Of a DNA stretch of 64,000 nt, positions 27,190 to 35,563 are shown piece after piece (the first letter of the stretch is position 1; every line of letters begins with the position of its first letter). This DNA comes from JAICXG01 sp036825615 (GTDB lineage Bacteria; Verrucomicrobiota; Verrucomicrobiia; Chthoniobacterales; UBA10450). A program made the translations under genes and the position numbers. The stretch covers positions 62,001-126,000 of the forward strand of contig DAISXY010000002.1 in NCBI GenBank assembly GCA_036825615.1, read 5' to 3'. Below the pieces are notes generated by a model that was not told the origin of the DNA, did no database searches, and was given only the letters and a program-made list of their open reading frames with translations.

Positions 27190-27491
27190 TGGCCGAAAAC
27201 GCTCCCGATCGCATTATCCGCGATCGCATATTCGTCGTTAGGCGAGAGCAGCTCATCATTCCGGCGCAGCTCGTGGAAAACCCCGGCGCCGGCGAGCACG
27301 ATTACGCCTAACGATACCAGCACGACCCGGCGCAGCAGCCGCCCGACCGCCACCAGTTCCGGTGTGGCTCCTGCGCGCCAGCGCGCCAGCACCCGGGTGT
27401 CGAAGCCAAAGGGCATCTCTTCCGGCGAAGTGCCCGGCGCGGCGGCGGCGGCGCGGAGGAGACGATCGAGCGGCGAATTAAGATCCTTCAT
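27186..27491 (-). CDS. small single-helix membrane protein, likely anti-sigma partner
   Basis: 101 aa. One membrane helix (VVLVSLGVIVLAGAGVF) with a ~58-residue cytoplasmic N-terminal part and a short outside tail. It has no detectable zinc anti-sigma motif, but overlaps the ECF sigma gene by 14 bases, the usual position and topology for an anti-sigma factor. The role is inferred from position only. It carries two CCTAACGA motifs in opposite orientation (27235 and 27307). Confidence 0.6.
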   Translation of the reverse strand: MKDLNSPLDRLLRAAAAAPGTSPEEMPFGFDTRVLARWRAGATPELVAVGRLLRRVVLVSLGVIVLAGAGVFHELRRNDELLSPNDEYAIADNAIGSVFGQ

Positions 27492-28071
27492 TGCTTTCCC
27501 CGGCAGTGAGTCGGGCGAGCTGCTGTTTCATTTTCTGGCGCGCGCGAAAAGCGCGCACCTTCACGAGCGACGCGCCCCAGCCGGTTAAGGTCTGGATTTC
27601 CGCGACGGAAAGTTGTTGCAGGTAGAGCATGTCAATCACGAGGCGCTCGGCCGGCTTCAGAATCGCGAGCAACCGTTCGACCAGGTCGCGCGCGCCGAGC
27701 GTCTGGTCCGGGGCCAGATCTTGCGGAGTTGCGGCGAGGTTATGCACGACCGCGGCTTCCTCTTCGCTCAAATCGGCCTGGCGCAATTCGGGCCGCACTT
27801 TCTCGGCTTCGATTCGATTCAGGCAGGTGTTGATCGCGATCCGCGAGACCCAGTGCTCGAGCGGCACTTTGCCCGAGAACTGATCCAGCTTCTGGAACAC
27901 TTTGATGAAAATCATCTGGGACAAATCCTCTTCTGCGGTGCGGCGCGGGCGATGGGAACGGACAAGCTTGAGCACGAGCGGATATAACCGGCGCACCAGT
28001 TCGCGCGCGGCGGTTTCGTCGTGCTGACGGGCCGCCGCCACGAGCGCCTCGGCCTCGCGATCATCGGACAT
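27478..28071 (-). CDS. ECF-type RNA polymerase sigma factor
   Basis: 197 aa from the ATG at 28071; a TTG three codons earlier is possible. Region 2: AARELVRRLYPLVLKLVRSHR and AEEDLSQMIFIKVFQKLDQF. Region 4: LLAILKPAERLVIDMLYLQQLSVAEIQTLTGWG with its HTH. Together with the membrane partner and the Spy-like gene it forms an overlapping three-gene set, so it probably responds to envelope or metal stress. The divergent Spy-like gene 28190 is a likely target. Confidence 0.9.
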   Translation of the reverse strand: MSDDREAEALVAAARQHDETAARELVRRLYPLVLKLVRSHRPRRTAEEDLSQMIFIKVFQKLDQFSGKVPLEHWVSRIAINTCLNRIEAEKVRPELRQADLSEEEAAVVHNLAATPQDLAPDQTLGARDLVERLLAILKPAERLVIDMLYLQQLSVAEIQTLTGWGASLVKVRAFRARQKMKQQLARLTAGESNEGS

Positions 28072-28189
28072 CCGTTCCAAGACATCGCCACACTAGCGAG
28101 AATGACCGGAGCGCGCGCGTGCCGGTTACAGGATTTTTCCAACGAATGGCTGTAACCGCTCGGGCCGGCTGCCGGTCATCATCGGCAAC

Positions 28190-28588
28190 ATGAAACTCAA
28201 ACTCATTACAGTGACTGTGCTCAGCGCGCTGGCGCTGGGCGGTTCCGCGTTCGCGAACGATCCCTCGGATGCGAACTACGATCGGCATGGCGGTCGCGGT
28301 TTCCGGCACAACCCGCTGGAACGGATAACTGACGATTTGAACCTGACTGCGGATCAACAGACGAAGGTGCAACCGATCCTCGATCAAGCCCGACCGCAGC
28401 TGGAACAGATTCACCGCGAGGCGATGGAAAAAACCAGGGCGGTAATGCAAAACACGATGGCGCAGATTCGTCCGCTGCTTACGCCGGAGCAGCAGCAGAA
28501 GCTCGACCAGGCAAAGAACAACGGCTGGGGCCATCGAGGTGGCCGGCATCATCACGGCGGCAACGACGACAGCGATACGGGCGACTAA
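28190..28588 (+). CDS. Spy/CpxP-like periplasmic protein
   Basis: 132 aa. Signal peptide MKLKLITVTVLSALALGGSAFA, then LNLTADQQTKVQPIL and LLTPEQQQKLDQ (the two LTxxQ repeats), and a glycine-histidine tail (GWGHRGGRHHHGG) suggesting metal binding. It is divergent from the ECF sigma operon and paralogous to the gene at 26752. It likely acts as a periplasmic chaperone or metal buffer and could be a target of that sigma factor. A terminator follows. Confidence 0.85.
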   Translation: MKLKLITVTVLSALALGGSAFANDPSDANYDRHGGRGFRHNPLERITDDLNLTADQQTKVQPILDQARPQLEQIHREAMEKTRAVMQNTMAQIRPLLTPEQQQKLDQAKNNGWGHRGGRHHHGGNDDSDTGD

Positions 28589-28610
28589 CCGTTCCAGCTT
28601 TGCGGATGAT

Positions 28611-28645
28611 GACGGCGGCGTTCAATGCGAATGCCGCCGTTTTTT
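28611..28645 (+). terminator. rho-independent terminator
   Basis: Stem ACGGCGGC / GCCGCCGT with a 13-base loop and a run of six Ts, 23 bases past the stop of the Spy-like gene. Confidence 0.85.
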
Positions 28646-28652
28646 CCGGACC

Positions 28653-29108
28653 TCAGGTTAACGGCAGCTCGAGCATCGGAAGTTCACGCCGGATTCCTTC
28701 GATTTCGCTGGCCACGACACCGACTCGCACCGCGCCCATGTGGGCATAGAACGGCTCCGCGTTTGGATCGGATTCAATCCGGAGACAGGATGCGCCAAGG
28801 GCGCGAGCGTTTTGCGCCGCGTGTCGAAACAAAGCCGTGCCGATGCCGCGATGCATTGCCTCGGGTAAGACCCAGAGGTGCTCGAGATGCATCGCATCTG
28901 CATCGCCAGTTAGCGCATAAAAGCCTACCACTTGCCGGTCCAACTCCGCGACAAAGCTTTCGTGGCCGACGAGGAACTCGGGCGTGATTGTCAGTTGCGC
29001 GCGCCATTGCTCAAGCCAGGGCAAGGGATAACCCCAATGCGCTTTCGCCCGGTACGCGATCGTGCTGAGCAGGAGAGCATCGGTGGGAGCGGACCGAGCG
29101 ATTTTCAT
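28653..29108 (-). CDS. GNAT-family N-acetyltransferase
   Basis: 151 aa. GNAT motif A: VLPEAMHRGIGTALFRHA (Q/RxxGxG/A acetyl-CoA loop). AEPFYAHMGAVRVG is the C-terminal motif B. Substrate unknown. It converges on the terminator of the Spy-like gene. Confidence 0.85.
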   Translation of the reverse strand: MKIARSAPTDALLLSTIAYRAKAHWGYPLPWLEQWRAQLTITPEFLVGHESFVAELDRQVVGFYALTGDADAMHLEHLWVLPEAMHRGIGTALFRHAAQNARALGASCLRIESDPNAEPFYAHMGAVRVGVVASEIEGIRRELPMLELPLT

Positions 29109-29174
29109 CGGGCTCGAATCGTCAGCGAAACGCGAAGCGATGCAAGCTCAGGGGCGGAAAAGTCCCGGCCGGTT

Positions 29175-29219
29175 TCGTTAGGCGCGGAACTTCTCCGGGA
29201 GGGTTCGCGCGCCTAACGA
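29175..29219. repeat. inverted pair of the GCCTAACGA motif forming a hairpin
   Basis: TCGTTAGGCGCG at 29175-29186 and its exact complement CGCGCCTAACGA at 29208-29219 make a perfect 12-bp stem with a 21-base loop, between the GNAT and CsbD genes. No T-run follows on either strand, so termination is doubtful. The arrangement recalls the paired uptake sequences of Neisseria. Confidence 0.8.
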
Positions 29220-29250
29220 TTCGGAAGAAACCAAGAGAAGCGTCGGTCGG

Positions 29251-29430
29251 CTATTGCTCGAACACTTTTTTCACGTCTCCGATTTTGTTCTGGATCTTGC
29301 CTTCGACCTTCTCGGCCGTGCCACGATCCGCCAAATCCGGATTGCCGACCACCTGGCCGGTCTTCTCTTTGATTTTCCCGACAGCTTCCTTGGCCGTTCC
29401 CTTGGCTTTGTCTTCGGTACTTGAGTTCAT
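29251..29430 (-). CDS. CsbD-family stress protein
   Basis: 59 aa from the ATG at 29430. KAKGTAKEAVGKIKEKTGQ followed by EKVEGKIQNKIGDVKKVFE is the charged repeat typical of CsbD/YjbJ proteins, small, abundant and stress-induced, molecular role unclear. A longer frame upstream is arginine-rich and not family-like. Confidence 0.85.
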   Translation of the reverse strand: MNSSTEDKAKGTAKEAVGKIKEKTGQVVGNPDLADRGTAEKVEGKIQNKIGDVKKVFEQ

Positions 29431-29547
29431 GCAATTATTTCGGGTTTGGCCTTGCCCAAGGTCGTGTCGGAACCTCGACCCCCTCATTCCGTAGCACCCG
29501 CCACGAGTGCGCACGGATAATCCTTGCCTAACGAATCGGCCTGACGC

Positions 29548-30825
29548 TTAGCGGGGAATGACCTTGAAGATGTTCCCGGCCGTGTAATCAACGATGTACA
29601 GCTCGCCCGCAGCGTCCTCGCCCAGCGACGTCGGATTGATCAAATCGAAGCCGCCAACCCGAGTGGGAAAGAGCAACCTGGTCGCATCCTTGATTGCTGG
29701 AATTCCGCTCCCATGATAGCGAAAAGCCAGGATAATCCCGGTGAAATCGCCGGTATTCGGGCCAAGATAATCGGCAAAGAGGTAGGTGCCGCCGAGCCCG
29801 CGAATGGCGCTGCCGCGGTAAATGTATCCGCCGATGACGGTTTGGCCGACTGTATGCGGGTAATCAACGATCGGGTCGATCGCATTCGGTGGCGGCGGGT
29901 CATTAGGAAAGGCGGGGTTTTGAATGAATCCTTCGCGCACCCGCCAGCCATAGTTTTCGCCCCCGCCCGGGTTTGAAGCCGGCTGGAGATCGACCTCCTC
30001 GCGGGTATCCTGGCCGACATCGCCGATCCACAAATTGCCGGTTTGGCGATCGAAGCTGCAGCGATAAGGGTTGCGCAATCCGTAGCAAAAGATTTCCTGC
30101 CGATCGGTCGGCGAACCGGCGAAGGGATTGTCGGGCGGAATGGTATACGTGCCTGAATCTTCTACATGAATTCGAAGCATTTTACCCAGCAGCGTTTGAG
30201 TGCTCTGGGCGTTGCCGCCGGGTTCGATGTGGCCAGGACCCTGGTCATTGGCATTTCCGCCGTCCCCGGTCGCGATGTAGAGATTGTGATCGTCGCCGGG
30301 GCGCGGGCTGAATCCGAGCCAGCCGCCGTTGTGATTGGTTTGTGGCTGATCGAAAGCGAGCATAACGATTTCGCTTGAGGGATCGGCGACATCGGGGTTG
30401 GCGGTGACATTGAAGCGCGAGACATGGGTCACCCCGTTACCAAAAGCTCCGCCCGGCGCGGTGTAATTGACATAGAAGCGCCCGTTGCTGGCGTAAGCGG
30501 GATCAAAGGCCAGACCGAGCAGACCCTGTTCGCTCCCTGCGGACGTGACCCGGTCGTGAATGTCGAGAAATGGAGTTGGATTCACTGTTCCGGAAGGAAG
30601 ATTGACGATAAAAATCTGGCCCGCCTTCTGCACGATGAAGAGGCGAGTGGTGTCGCCGGGCGGCGCACCGGCAAAGAGCGGAAGAGTGAATCCGCCAGCC
30701 AGTCGGGTCGCGGCGATTTTTGGAGCGGCGATTATCTTTGCCGGGAAAACCAGGAGCGCCGAGAAGGAAAGAACCGCCGCGAGCGCCGCGCCTCGCAGCC
30801 CAAGCGAGTGCAAATGGGTGCGCAT
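29548..30825 (-). CDS. secreted PQQ-dependent sugar dehydrogenase-type beta-propeller
   Basis: 425 aa. Signal peptide to about AAPK, then the glucose/sorbosone dehydrogenase (GSDH) propeller: EQGLLGLAFDP, NHNGGWLGFSP (catalytic histidine), YIATGDGGNANDQ, LLGKMLRIHV, YGLRNPYRCSFD and IGDVGQDTREEVD. It probably oxidises a sugar in the periplasm with PQQ. Soluble-type family; cofactor use is inferred. No PQQ synthesis gene is in the window. Confidence 0.88.
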   Translation of the reverse strand: MRTHLHSLGLRGAALAAVLSFSALLVFPAKIIAAPKIAATRLAGGFTLPLFAGAPPGDTTRLFIVQKAGQIFIVNLPSGTVNPTPFLDIHDRVTSAGSEQGLLGLAFDPAYASNGRFYVNYTAPGGAFGNGVTHVSRFNVTANPDVADPSSEIVMLAFDQPQTNHNGGWLGFSPRPGDDHNLYIATGDGGNANDQGPGHIEPGGNAQSTQTLLGKMLRIHVEDSGTYTIPPDNPFAGSPTDRQEIFCYGLRNPYRCSFDRQTGNLWIGDVGQDTREEVDLQPASNPGGGENYGWRVREGFIQNPAFPNDPPPPNAIDPIVDYPHTVGQTVIGGYIYRGSAIRGLGGTYLFADYLGPNTGDFTGIILAFRYHGSGIPAIKDATRLLFPTRVGGFDLINPTSLGEDAAGELYIVDYTAGNIFKVIPR

Positions 30826-30869
30826 GGTTTTCCATCAGACGGGGAGCGGGAAAGTCAAATCCCAATCCC

Positions 30870-30896
30870 GTCATCCTGCGCTCCGCTCGGGATGAC
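30870..30896. repeat. minimal remnant of the palindromic intergenic repeat
   Basis: Only the outer arms remain, back to back: GTCATCCTGCG then CTCCGCTCGGGATGAC, with no core. It could be a deletion product of a full element. Two direct CCTAACGA motifs (30904 and 30914) follow. Confidence 0.65.
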
Positions 30897-30988
30897 GATC
30901 GGGCCTAACGAGACCTAACGACGGCCGGCGCGCTCGGATCGAAAGAGAGGAATTGAAGTCCGTGGCCGGGAGATTACTATGAGCCGCG

Positions 30989-33421
30989 GTGGCGAAACAA
31001 CGCTCTCAGCAACACGCCTGGAATGAAGTCTACTCCCTGATCCTGCTCGGAACCGGGACGTTGCTTTTCCTCGCCCTCATCTCCTACGTTCCGAAAGAAA
31101 TCCCGACCTGGTTCCCGCCCCTCAATGTCACTTCTTCGCCGCACCCCGGGCAAAATTTCCTTGGCCCGGTGGGTGCGATCGCAGCCGGTATCTGCTACTT
31201 CCTTGTTGGCGCCGCCTCGTATTTCGTGGCGACGATCCTGCTTGGTTTCGGCGCGGCGAAATTGTTTTATCCCGAGGTGCGGGTGAGCCGGCGGCTCGGC
31301 TGGATCGCGCTTTTCATTATCTCGGGCGCGTGTCTCCTGAGTTTGCAGCATTGGTTCCTGCGCGATTGGCCACACACTTTCAATAAACAGGGCGCCGGCG
31401 GCTGGATCGGCGATTCGCTCGGCCGTCACATCTTTCGTTCCGCCATGGGCCGCGGCTCGATCATCGTCCTCGGCGGCATCTATCTCGCCAGCCTGATCCT
31501 CATGACCGGTTTGCGCCCGATCCATATCGTCAGGCAAACCGTGCTCGCGATCCGCAAAGGTTTTGTCGCTTTCCGGCTCTGGCTTTTGCACCGCAAAATG
31601 CGCAAAGCCGACCTCAAGGAACAACTCGAGATCAGCCGGCAGCAGATCGCGAAACAGCAGCGCGCGCTGGAGAAAAAACTGCGCAAGAAAGGCGCGGCCC
31701 TGCCAAAGGAGGAGCTAGTACCGGAGGTGTTGCTGGAGGAATTTGCCAACCGGCCTGAGCCAAGGGTCGTCGATACCACCGCGCTCCCGCCGGAGCCGCC
31801 GGCGCGAAAAAAACCGTCGCTCGCCGACTTACGGCGCGCGGACAAGACCAGGGCCACTCCCGCCCTAACGACGGCGAAGGATTGGAGCGGAGAGAACTAC
31901 GAACTGCCGACGGTCGAACTGCTGCAAACCCATGATGCCCACGGACGTGTCGCGGCCGATCCGGCGGAACTCGAGGACATCCAGCGCACGTTGATCGAAA
32001 CGCTGGAACAATTCGGGATTGCCGTCGCTGCCGGCGACATCACTAAAGGCCCGACCATCACCCGCTACGAAGTTTATCCCGCCAAAGGTGTGCGGGTGGA
32101 CAAGATCGTCAGTCTGGAGCGCGACCTGGCCCGGGCGACGCGGGCGGAGCGGATCAACATCCTCGCCCCGATTCCGGGGAAAGACACGGTCGGGATTGAA
32201 ATCGCCAACAGCCGCAAGGTGACGGTGACGCTGCGCGAGCTGCTCGATTCACACGATTGGGAAGACGCCAGATCGCGCGCCAGGATCCCGCTCGCCCTCG
32301 GCAAGGATGTTTACGGCAAAACCATCATTGCCGATCTCGCGCAGATGCCGCACCTGCTCGTCGCGGGCACGACCGGGAGCGGCAAGAGCGTCTGCATCAA
32401 TGCCCTGATCGCGAGCATGCTCTTCCGTTTCACGCCTAACGAACTGCGTTTCATCATGATCGACCCAAAGGTGGTCGAGATGCAGATCTACGAGAAATTG
32501 CCGCACCTTTTCTTCCCGGTCGTGACCGATCCAAAAAAAGTGCTGCTCGCCCTGCGCGCGGTGATCGATGAAATGGAACGGCGCTACAAAATTTTCGCCA
32601 AAGTCGGCGTGCGCAACATCACCGGCTTCAACGCCCGCCCGAGGAAGAAAACTGTAGCCGGGGGCGGCGACCCCGGCGGGGAAGACGAAGCCACGCCTAA
32701 CGACCAGCCGGGGTCAACGCCCCCGGCGACAAATGCGCGCGATGGCGATGTCATCATCCCCGAGCATCTGCCCTACATCGTCGTTATCATCGATGAGCTG
32801 GCCGACCTGATGCAGACCGCCCCGGCCGACGTCGAGAGCGCGATCGCGCGCATCACCCAGATGGCCCGCGCGGCCGGGATTCACATCATCGTCGCGACGC
32901 AAACTCCGCGCGCCGATGTCATCACCGGTGTGATCAAGGCGAATATCCCGAGCCGGATCGCCTTTCAGGTCGCGAGTAAGATCGACAGCCGGGTAATTCT
33001 GGATGAGAACGGGGCCGATCGATTGTTAGGCCAGGGCGACATGCTTTATCTTCCGCCGAGCACTTCCCGGCTCATCCGCGCCCAAGGCGTGCTCGTGACC
33101 GATGAAGAGATTGGCCGGCTGGTCGATTTTGTTTCTGCACAAAGCTCGCCCGCCTTCGATCTTGCGATGCACGAGCGGCTCGAGGCCGCCGCCGCGCCGG
33201 AGGAGGAGGTGAGCGAGGAAGACGAACAACTGGTGGAGAAATGTCTCGAGATCATTCGCCAGGAGAAAAAAGCCTCCACTTCCCTCCTGCAGCGCCGGCT
33301 CCGGCTCGGCTACACGCGCGCGGCGCGGATCGTTGATATTCTCGAGCAGCGCGGCATATTGGGGCCCGGCGAAGGCGCCAAGCCGCGTGAGATTCTCGTC
33401 GATCTCGACGCCGCCGTCTGA
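30989..33421 (+). CDS. ftsK: DNA translocase FtsK/SpoIIIE
   Basis: 810 aa. Four N-terminal membrane segments (residues about 14-35, 60-90, 100-125, 150-175), a basic coiled linker, then the alpha/beta motor: GDITKGPTITRYEVYPAKGVRVDKI, Walker A GTTGSGKSVCIN (about residue 460) and Walker B VVIIDELADLM (about 597). The last ~70 residues (EKCLEIIRQEKKASTSLLQRRLRLGY) are the gamma winged-helix domain that reads polar DNA sequences and contacts XerD in E. coli. GTG start. The 3' 368 bp recur in the next gene. A palindromic insert lies in the motor linker at 32657-32727. Confidence 0.96.
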   Translation: MAKQRSQQHAWNEVYSLILLGTGTLLFLALISYVPKEIPTWFPPLNVTSSPHPGQNFLGPVGAIAAGICYFLVGAASYFVATILLGFGAAKLFYPEVRVSRRLGWIALFIISGACLLSLQHWFLRDWPHTFNKQGAGGWIGDSLGRHIFRSAMGRGSIIVLGGIYLASLILMTGLRPIHIVRQTVLAIRKGFVAFRLWLLHRKMRKADLKEQLEISRQQIAKQQRALEKKLRKKGAALPKEELVPEVLLEEFANRPEPRVVDTTALPPEPPARKKPSLADLRRADKTRATPALTTAKDWSGENYELPTVELLQTHDAHGRVAADPAELEDIQRTLIETLEQFGIAVAAGDITKGPTITRYEVYPAKGVRVDKIVSLERDLARATRAERINILAPIPGKDTVGIEIANSRKVTVTLRELLDSHDWEDARSRARIPLALGKDVYGKTIIADLAQMPHLLVAGTTGSGKSVCINALIASMLFRFTPNELRFIMIDPKVVEMQIYEKLPHLFFPVVTDPKKVLLALRAVIDEMERRYKIFAKVGVRNITGFNARPRKKTVAGGGDPGGEDEATPNDQPGSTPPATNARDGDVIIPEHLPYIVVIIDELADLMQTAPADVESAIARITQMARAAGIHIIVATQTPRADVITGVIKANIPSRIAFQVASKIDSRVILDENGADRLLGQGDMLYLPPSTSRLIRAQGVLVTDEEIGRLVDFVSAQSSPAFDLAMHERLEAAAAPEEEVSEEDEQLVEKCLEIIRQEKKASTSLLQRRLRLGYTRAARIVDILEQRGILGPGEGAKPREILVDLDAAV
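32657..32727. repeat. in-frame palindromic insertion, CCGGGGGCG...GACCCCGG element
   Basis: Two 21-base arms at 32657-32677 and 32707-32727 are reverse complements except for two bases. They lie inside ftsK and encode a Gly/Pro/Thr-rich stretch (GGGDPGGEDEATPND) absent from the paralogue. A CCTAACGA motif sits between the arms at 32696. A single arm recurs in rimO at 36663. Confidence 0.75.
33054..33421 (+). repeat. 368-bp direct repeat, copy 1 (ftsK 3' end)
   Basis: Matches 35181-35548 with mismatches only at 33079 and 33085; the last 336 bases are identical. Identity stops exactly after the stop codon (TGAGGC here, TGATCG in copy 2). It encodes the end of the motor and the whole gamma domain. 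Confidence 0.95.
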
Positions 33422-33430
33422 GGCTTTAAT

Positions 33431-35548
33431 ATGGGCCTGTTCTTCCGAAAGAGCGTCAAATTTGGGCCGCTCCGAGTTAATTTTTCAAAGTCAGGCTTTG
33501 GTGTATCCGCAGGGGTGAAAGGACTTCGCGTCGGCACCGGGCCTAGAGGTAATTACATTTCTGCCGGTCGGAGCGGTTTGTATTATAGGAAGAGTTTTGG
33601 TCGGAGAGGTACTCCCCAACTCCGTCGGGATTGGATACGCAAAAGCGATCAAAGATTGGCTGGGCGACCAATTCCCTCGGTCTGGCCGGCACTGCTTGTC
33701 GGAGCGGCGATCTGCTGGTTGCTCGCGCTAAGCCGCGCTTCGCTAATCGTTGTCGGCATCGTAGCTATTATCGTGTTGATGCGGTGTGTCGCGATTGTTC
33801 TCCGCCGACGTGGTCGTTGGGAAGAAGTTGCATTGGTTGAGCAGCGACAGATGCAGTCTGCCGACTCACACCTTGCAGAGCCATCGAATCCAATGCGATC
33901 CGACCCGTTTCCACCGCCGATCGAGGCAACACTGTTAGAACCAAGACCCTCTCCAGCCGCATCAAGAGATCACAAGACGAGGCTAAGCCTAACGATCATC
34001 CAAAACTGCAAGATCGAGGACTACCAACTCCCGCCGCTTGATCTGTTGGAGCTACGAAAGAACGAAGACTCTGTGGCGACCGACCAGTCAGAACTGCAAG
34101 GCATTCAGCAAAAACTCATCGCTGCTTTGGAAGAATTCGGCATTCCGGTAGCGGCGGGCGATATCACGAGAGGTCCAGTTTTCACGCGTTATGAAATCTA
34201 TCCCGCCAAAGGAGTGCGGGTGCAGAGGATCGTTGATCTGGAACACAAGTTGTCGCGAGTGATGCAGGCTGAGCGAATTAATATTCTCGCACCTGTTCCG
34301 GGCAAAGGGACCGTCGGGATCGAAATCTCCAATAAGTGCAGGGGCGAGGTGTCGCTGCGAGAGCTCTTGCTATCCACCGCCTGGTCTGCGACGACAGCGA
34401 GGCTGCCGATCGCAATCGGCAAGGATGTCCTGGGAAAGGAACTCATCGCGGACCTCGCGCAGATGCCACACTTGCTCATTGGAGGCGTTCTCGGAAGCGG
34501 TAAGAGCGTCTGCATTGATGCGATCATTGCAAGTCTCCTATTCCGCTTCGGACCGGATCAGGTCCGGTTGATTTTGATCGATCCAGATATCGCTCAGTTA
34601 CAGGTTTACAATTCTCTCCCGCATCTCTTTTTCCCGGTCGTAACAGACCCGAAAAAGGTGCTTCTCGCATTGCGTGCGTTGATCGACGAAATAGAGAGGC
34701 GTTACCAGATTTTTGCGAAGGTCGGGGTGCGCAATATTATCGGTTTCAATACCCGGCAGAAAGAGAAAACGCAGCGGGGACTGGATTTGAAGGCCCCCGC
34801 GCGGTCGGCGTCTAACGATGAGGAAAGTGACAGCGCGCTTTCCTCCAACGAGTCGATCAAAGTCCCGCGCGAAGGGGAGATCGAGATTCCCGACTGTTTG
34901 CCCTACATCGTCCTGATCGTCGATGAAGTTGCCGATCTGATGCAAAATCTCCCGGGTGAGATTGAACACCAACTAACGAGAATCATTTCGATGTCAGATG
35001 CGGTGGGCGTCCACTGCATCCTTTCCGCTCAACCTCCGCTTCTGGAGTTGAGCGACGCACTCAAGGCAAACATCCCCGCTCGAATCTGTTTTCGTGTCAG
35101 ATTTGAACGAGATAGCCAGATGATCTTGGACGAAGGGGGGGCAGAGGAACTACTGGGAGCAGGGGATTTGATTTATCGATCGCCGAGCACTTCCCGGCTC
35201 ATCCGTGCCCAGGGCGTGCTCGTGACCGATGAAGAGATTGGCCGGCTGGTCGATTTTGTTTCTGCACAAAGCTCGCCCGCCTTCGATCTTGCGATGCACG
35301 AGCGGCTCGAGGCCGCCGCCGCGCCGGAGGAGGAGGTGAGCGAGGAAGACGAACAACTGGTGGAGAAATGTCTCGAGATCATTCGCCAGGAGAAAAAAGC
35401 CTCCACTTCCCTCCTGCAGCGCCGGCTCCGGCTCGGCTACACGCGCGCGGCGCGGATCGTTGATATTCTCGAGCAGCGCGGCATATTGGGGCCCGGCGAA
35501 GGCGCCAAGCCGCGTGAGATTCTCGTCGATCTCGACGCCGCCGTCTGA
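33431..35548 (+). CDS. DUF4236 domain fused to a diverged FtsK-type translocase
   Basis: 705 aa. Residues 1-56 (MGLFFRKSVKFGPLRVNF, GVSAGVKGLRVGTGPRGNY) match DUF4236; one or two hydrophobic segments follow (VWPALLVGAAICWLLALS, VGIVAIIVLM) instead of the four FtsK helices. Motor: GDITRGPVFTRYEIYPAKGVRV, Walker A GVLGSGKSVCID (about 352), Walker B IVLIVDEVADLM (about 493). The loop after Walker B differs from FtsK (QPPLLELSDALKAN against QTPRADVITGVIKAN). From about residue 584 the protein is nearly identical to ftsK. Starts 9 bases after ftsK, and base composition before the repeat is less GC-rich than its neighbours. Confidence 0.9.
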   Translation: MGLFFRKSVKFGPLRVNFSKSGFGVSAGVKGLRVGTGPRGNYISAGRSGLYYRKSFGRRGTPQLRRDWIRKSDQRLAGRPIPSVWPALLVGAAICWLLALSRASLIVVGIVAIIVLMRCVAIVLRRRGRWEEVALVEQRQMQSADSHLAEPSNPMRSDPFPPPIEATLLEPRPSPAASRDHKTRLSLTIIQNCKIEDYQLPPLDLLELRKNEDSVATDQSELQGIQQKLIAALEEFGIPVAAGDITRGPVFTRYEIYPAKGVRVQRIVDLEHKLSRVMQAERINILAPVPGKGTVGIEISNKCRGEVSLRELLLSTAWSATTARLPIAIGKDVLGKELIADLAQMPHLLIGGVLGSGKSVCIDAIIASLLFRFGPDQVRLILIDPDIAQLQVYNSLPHLFFPVVTDPKKVLLALRALIDEIERRYQIFAKVGVRNIIGFNTRQKEKTQRGLDLKAPARSASNDEESDSALSSNESIKVPREGEIEIPDCLPYIVLIVDEVADLMQNLPGEIEHQLTRIISMSDAVGVHCILSAQPPLLELSDALKANIPARICFRVRFERDSQMILDEGGAEELLGAGDLIYRSPSTSRLIRAQGVLVTDEEIGRLVDFVSAQSSPAFDLAMHERLEAAAAPEEEVSEEDEQLVEKCLEIIRQEKKASTSLLQRRLRLGYTRAARIVDILEQRGILGPGEGAKPREILVDLDAAV
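35181..35548 (+). repeat. 368-bp direct repeat, copy 2
   Basis: Second copy of the ftsK 3' end, 2127 bases downstream of copy 1, with differences only at 35206 and 35212. The sequence after it (TCGCGCCGTTCCTGC, then the RodZ-like start) looks like the original downstream flank of ftsK. Confidence 0.95.
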
Positions 35549-35563
35549 TCGCGCCGTTCCTGC

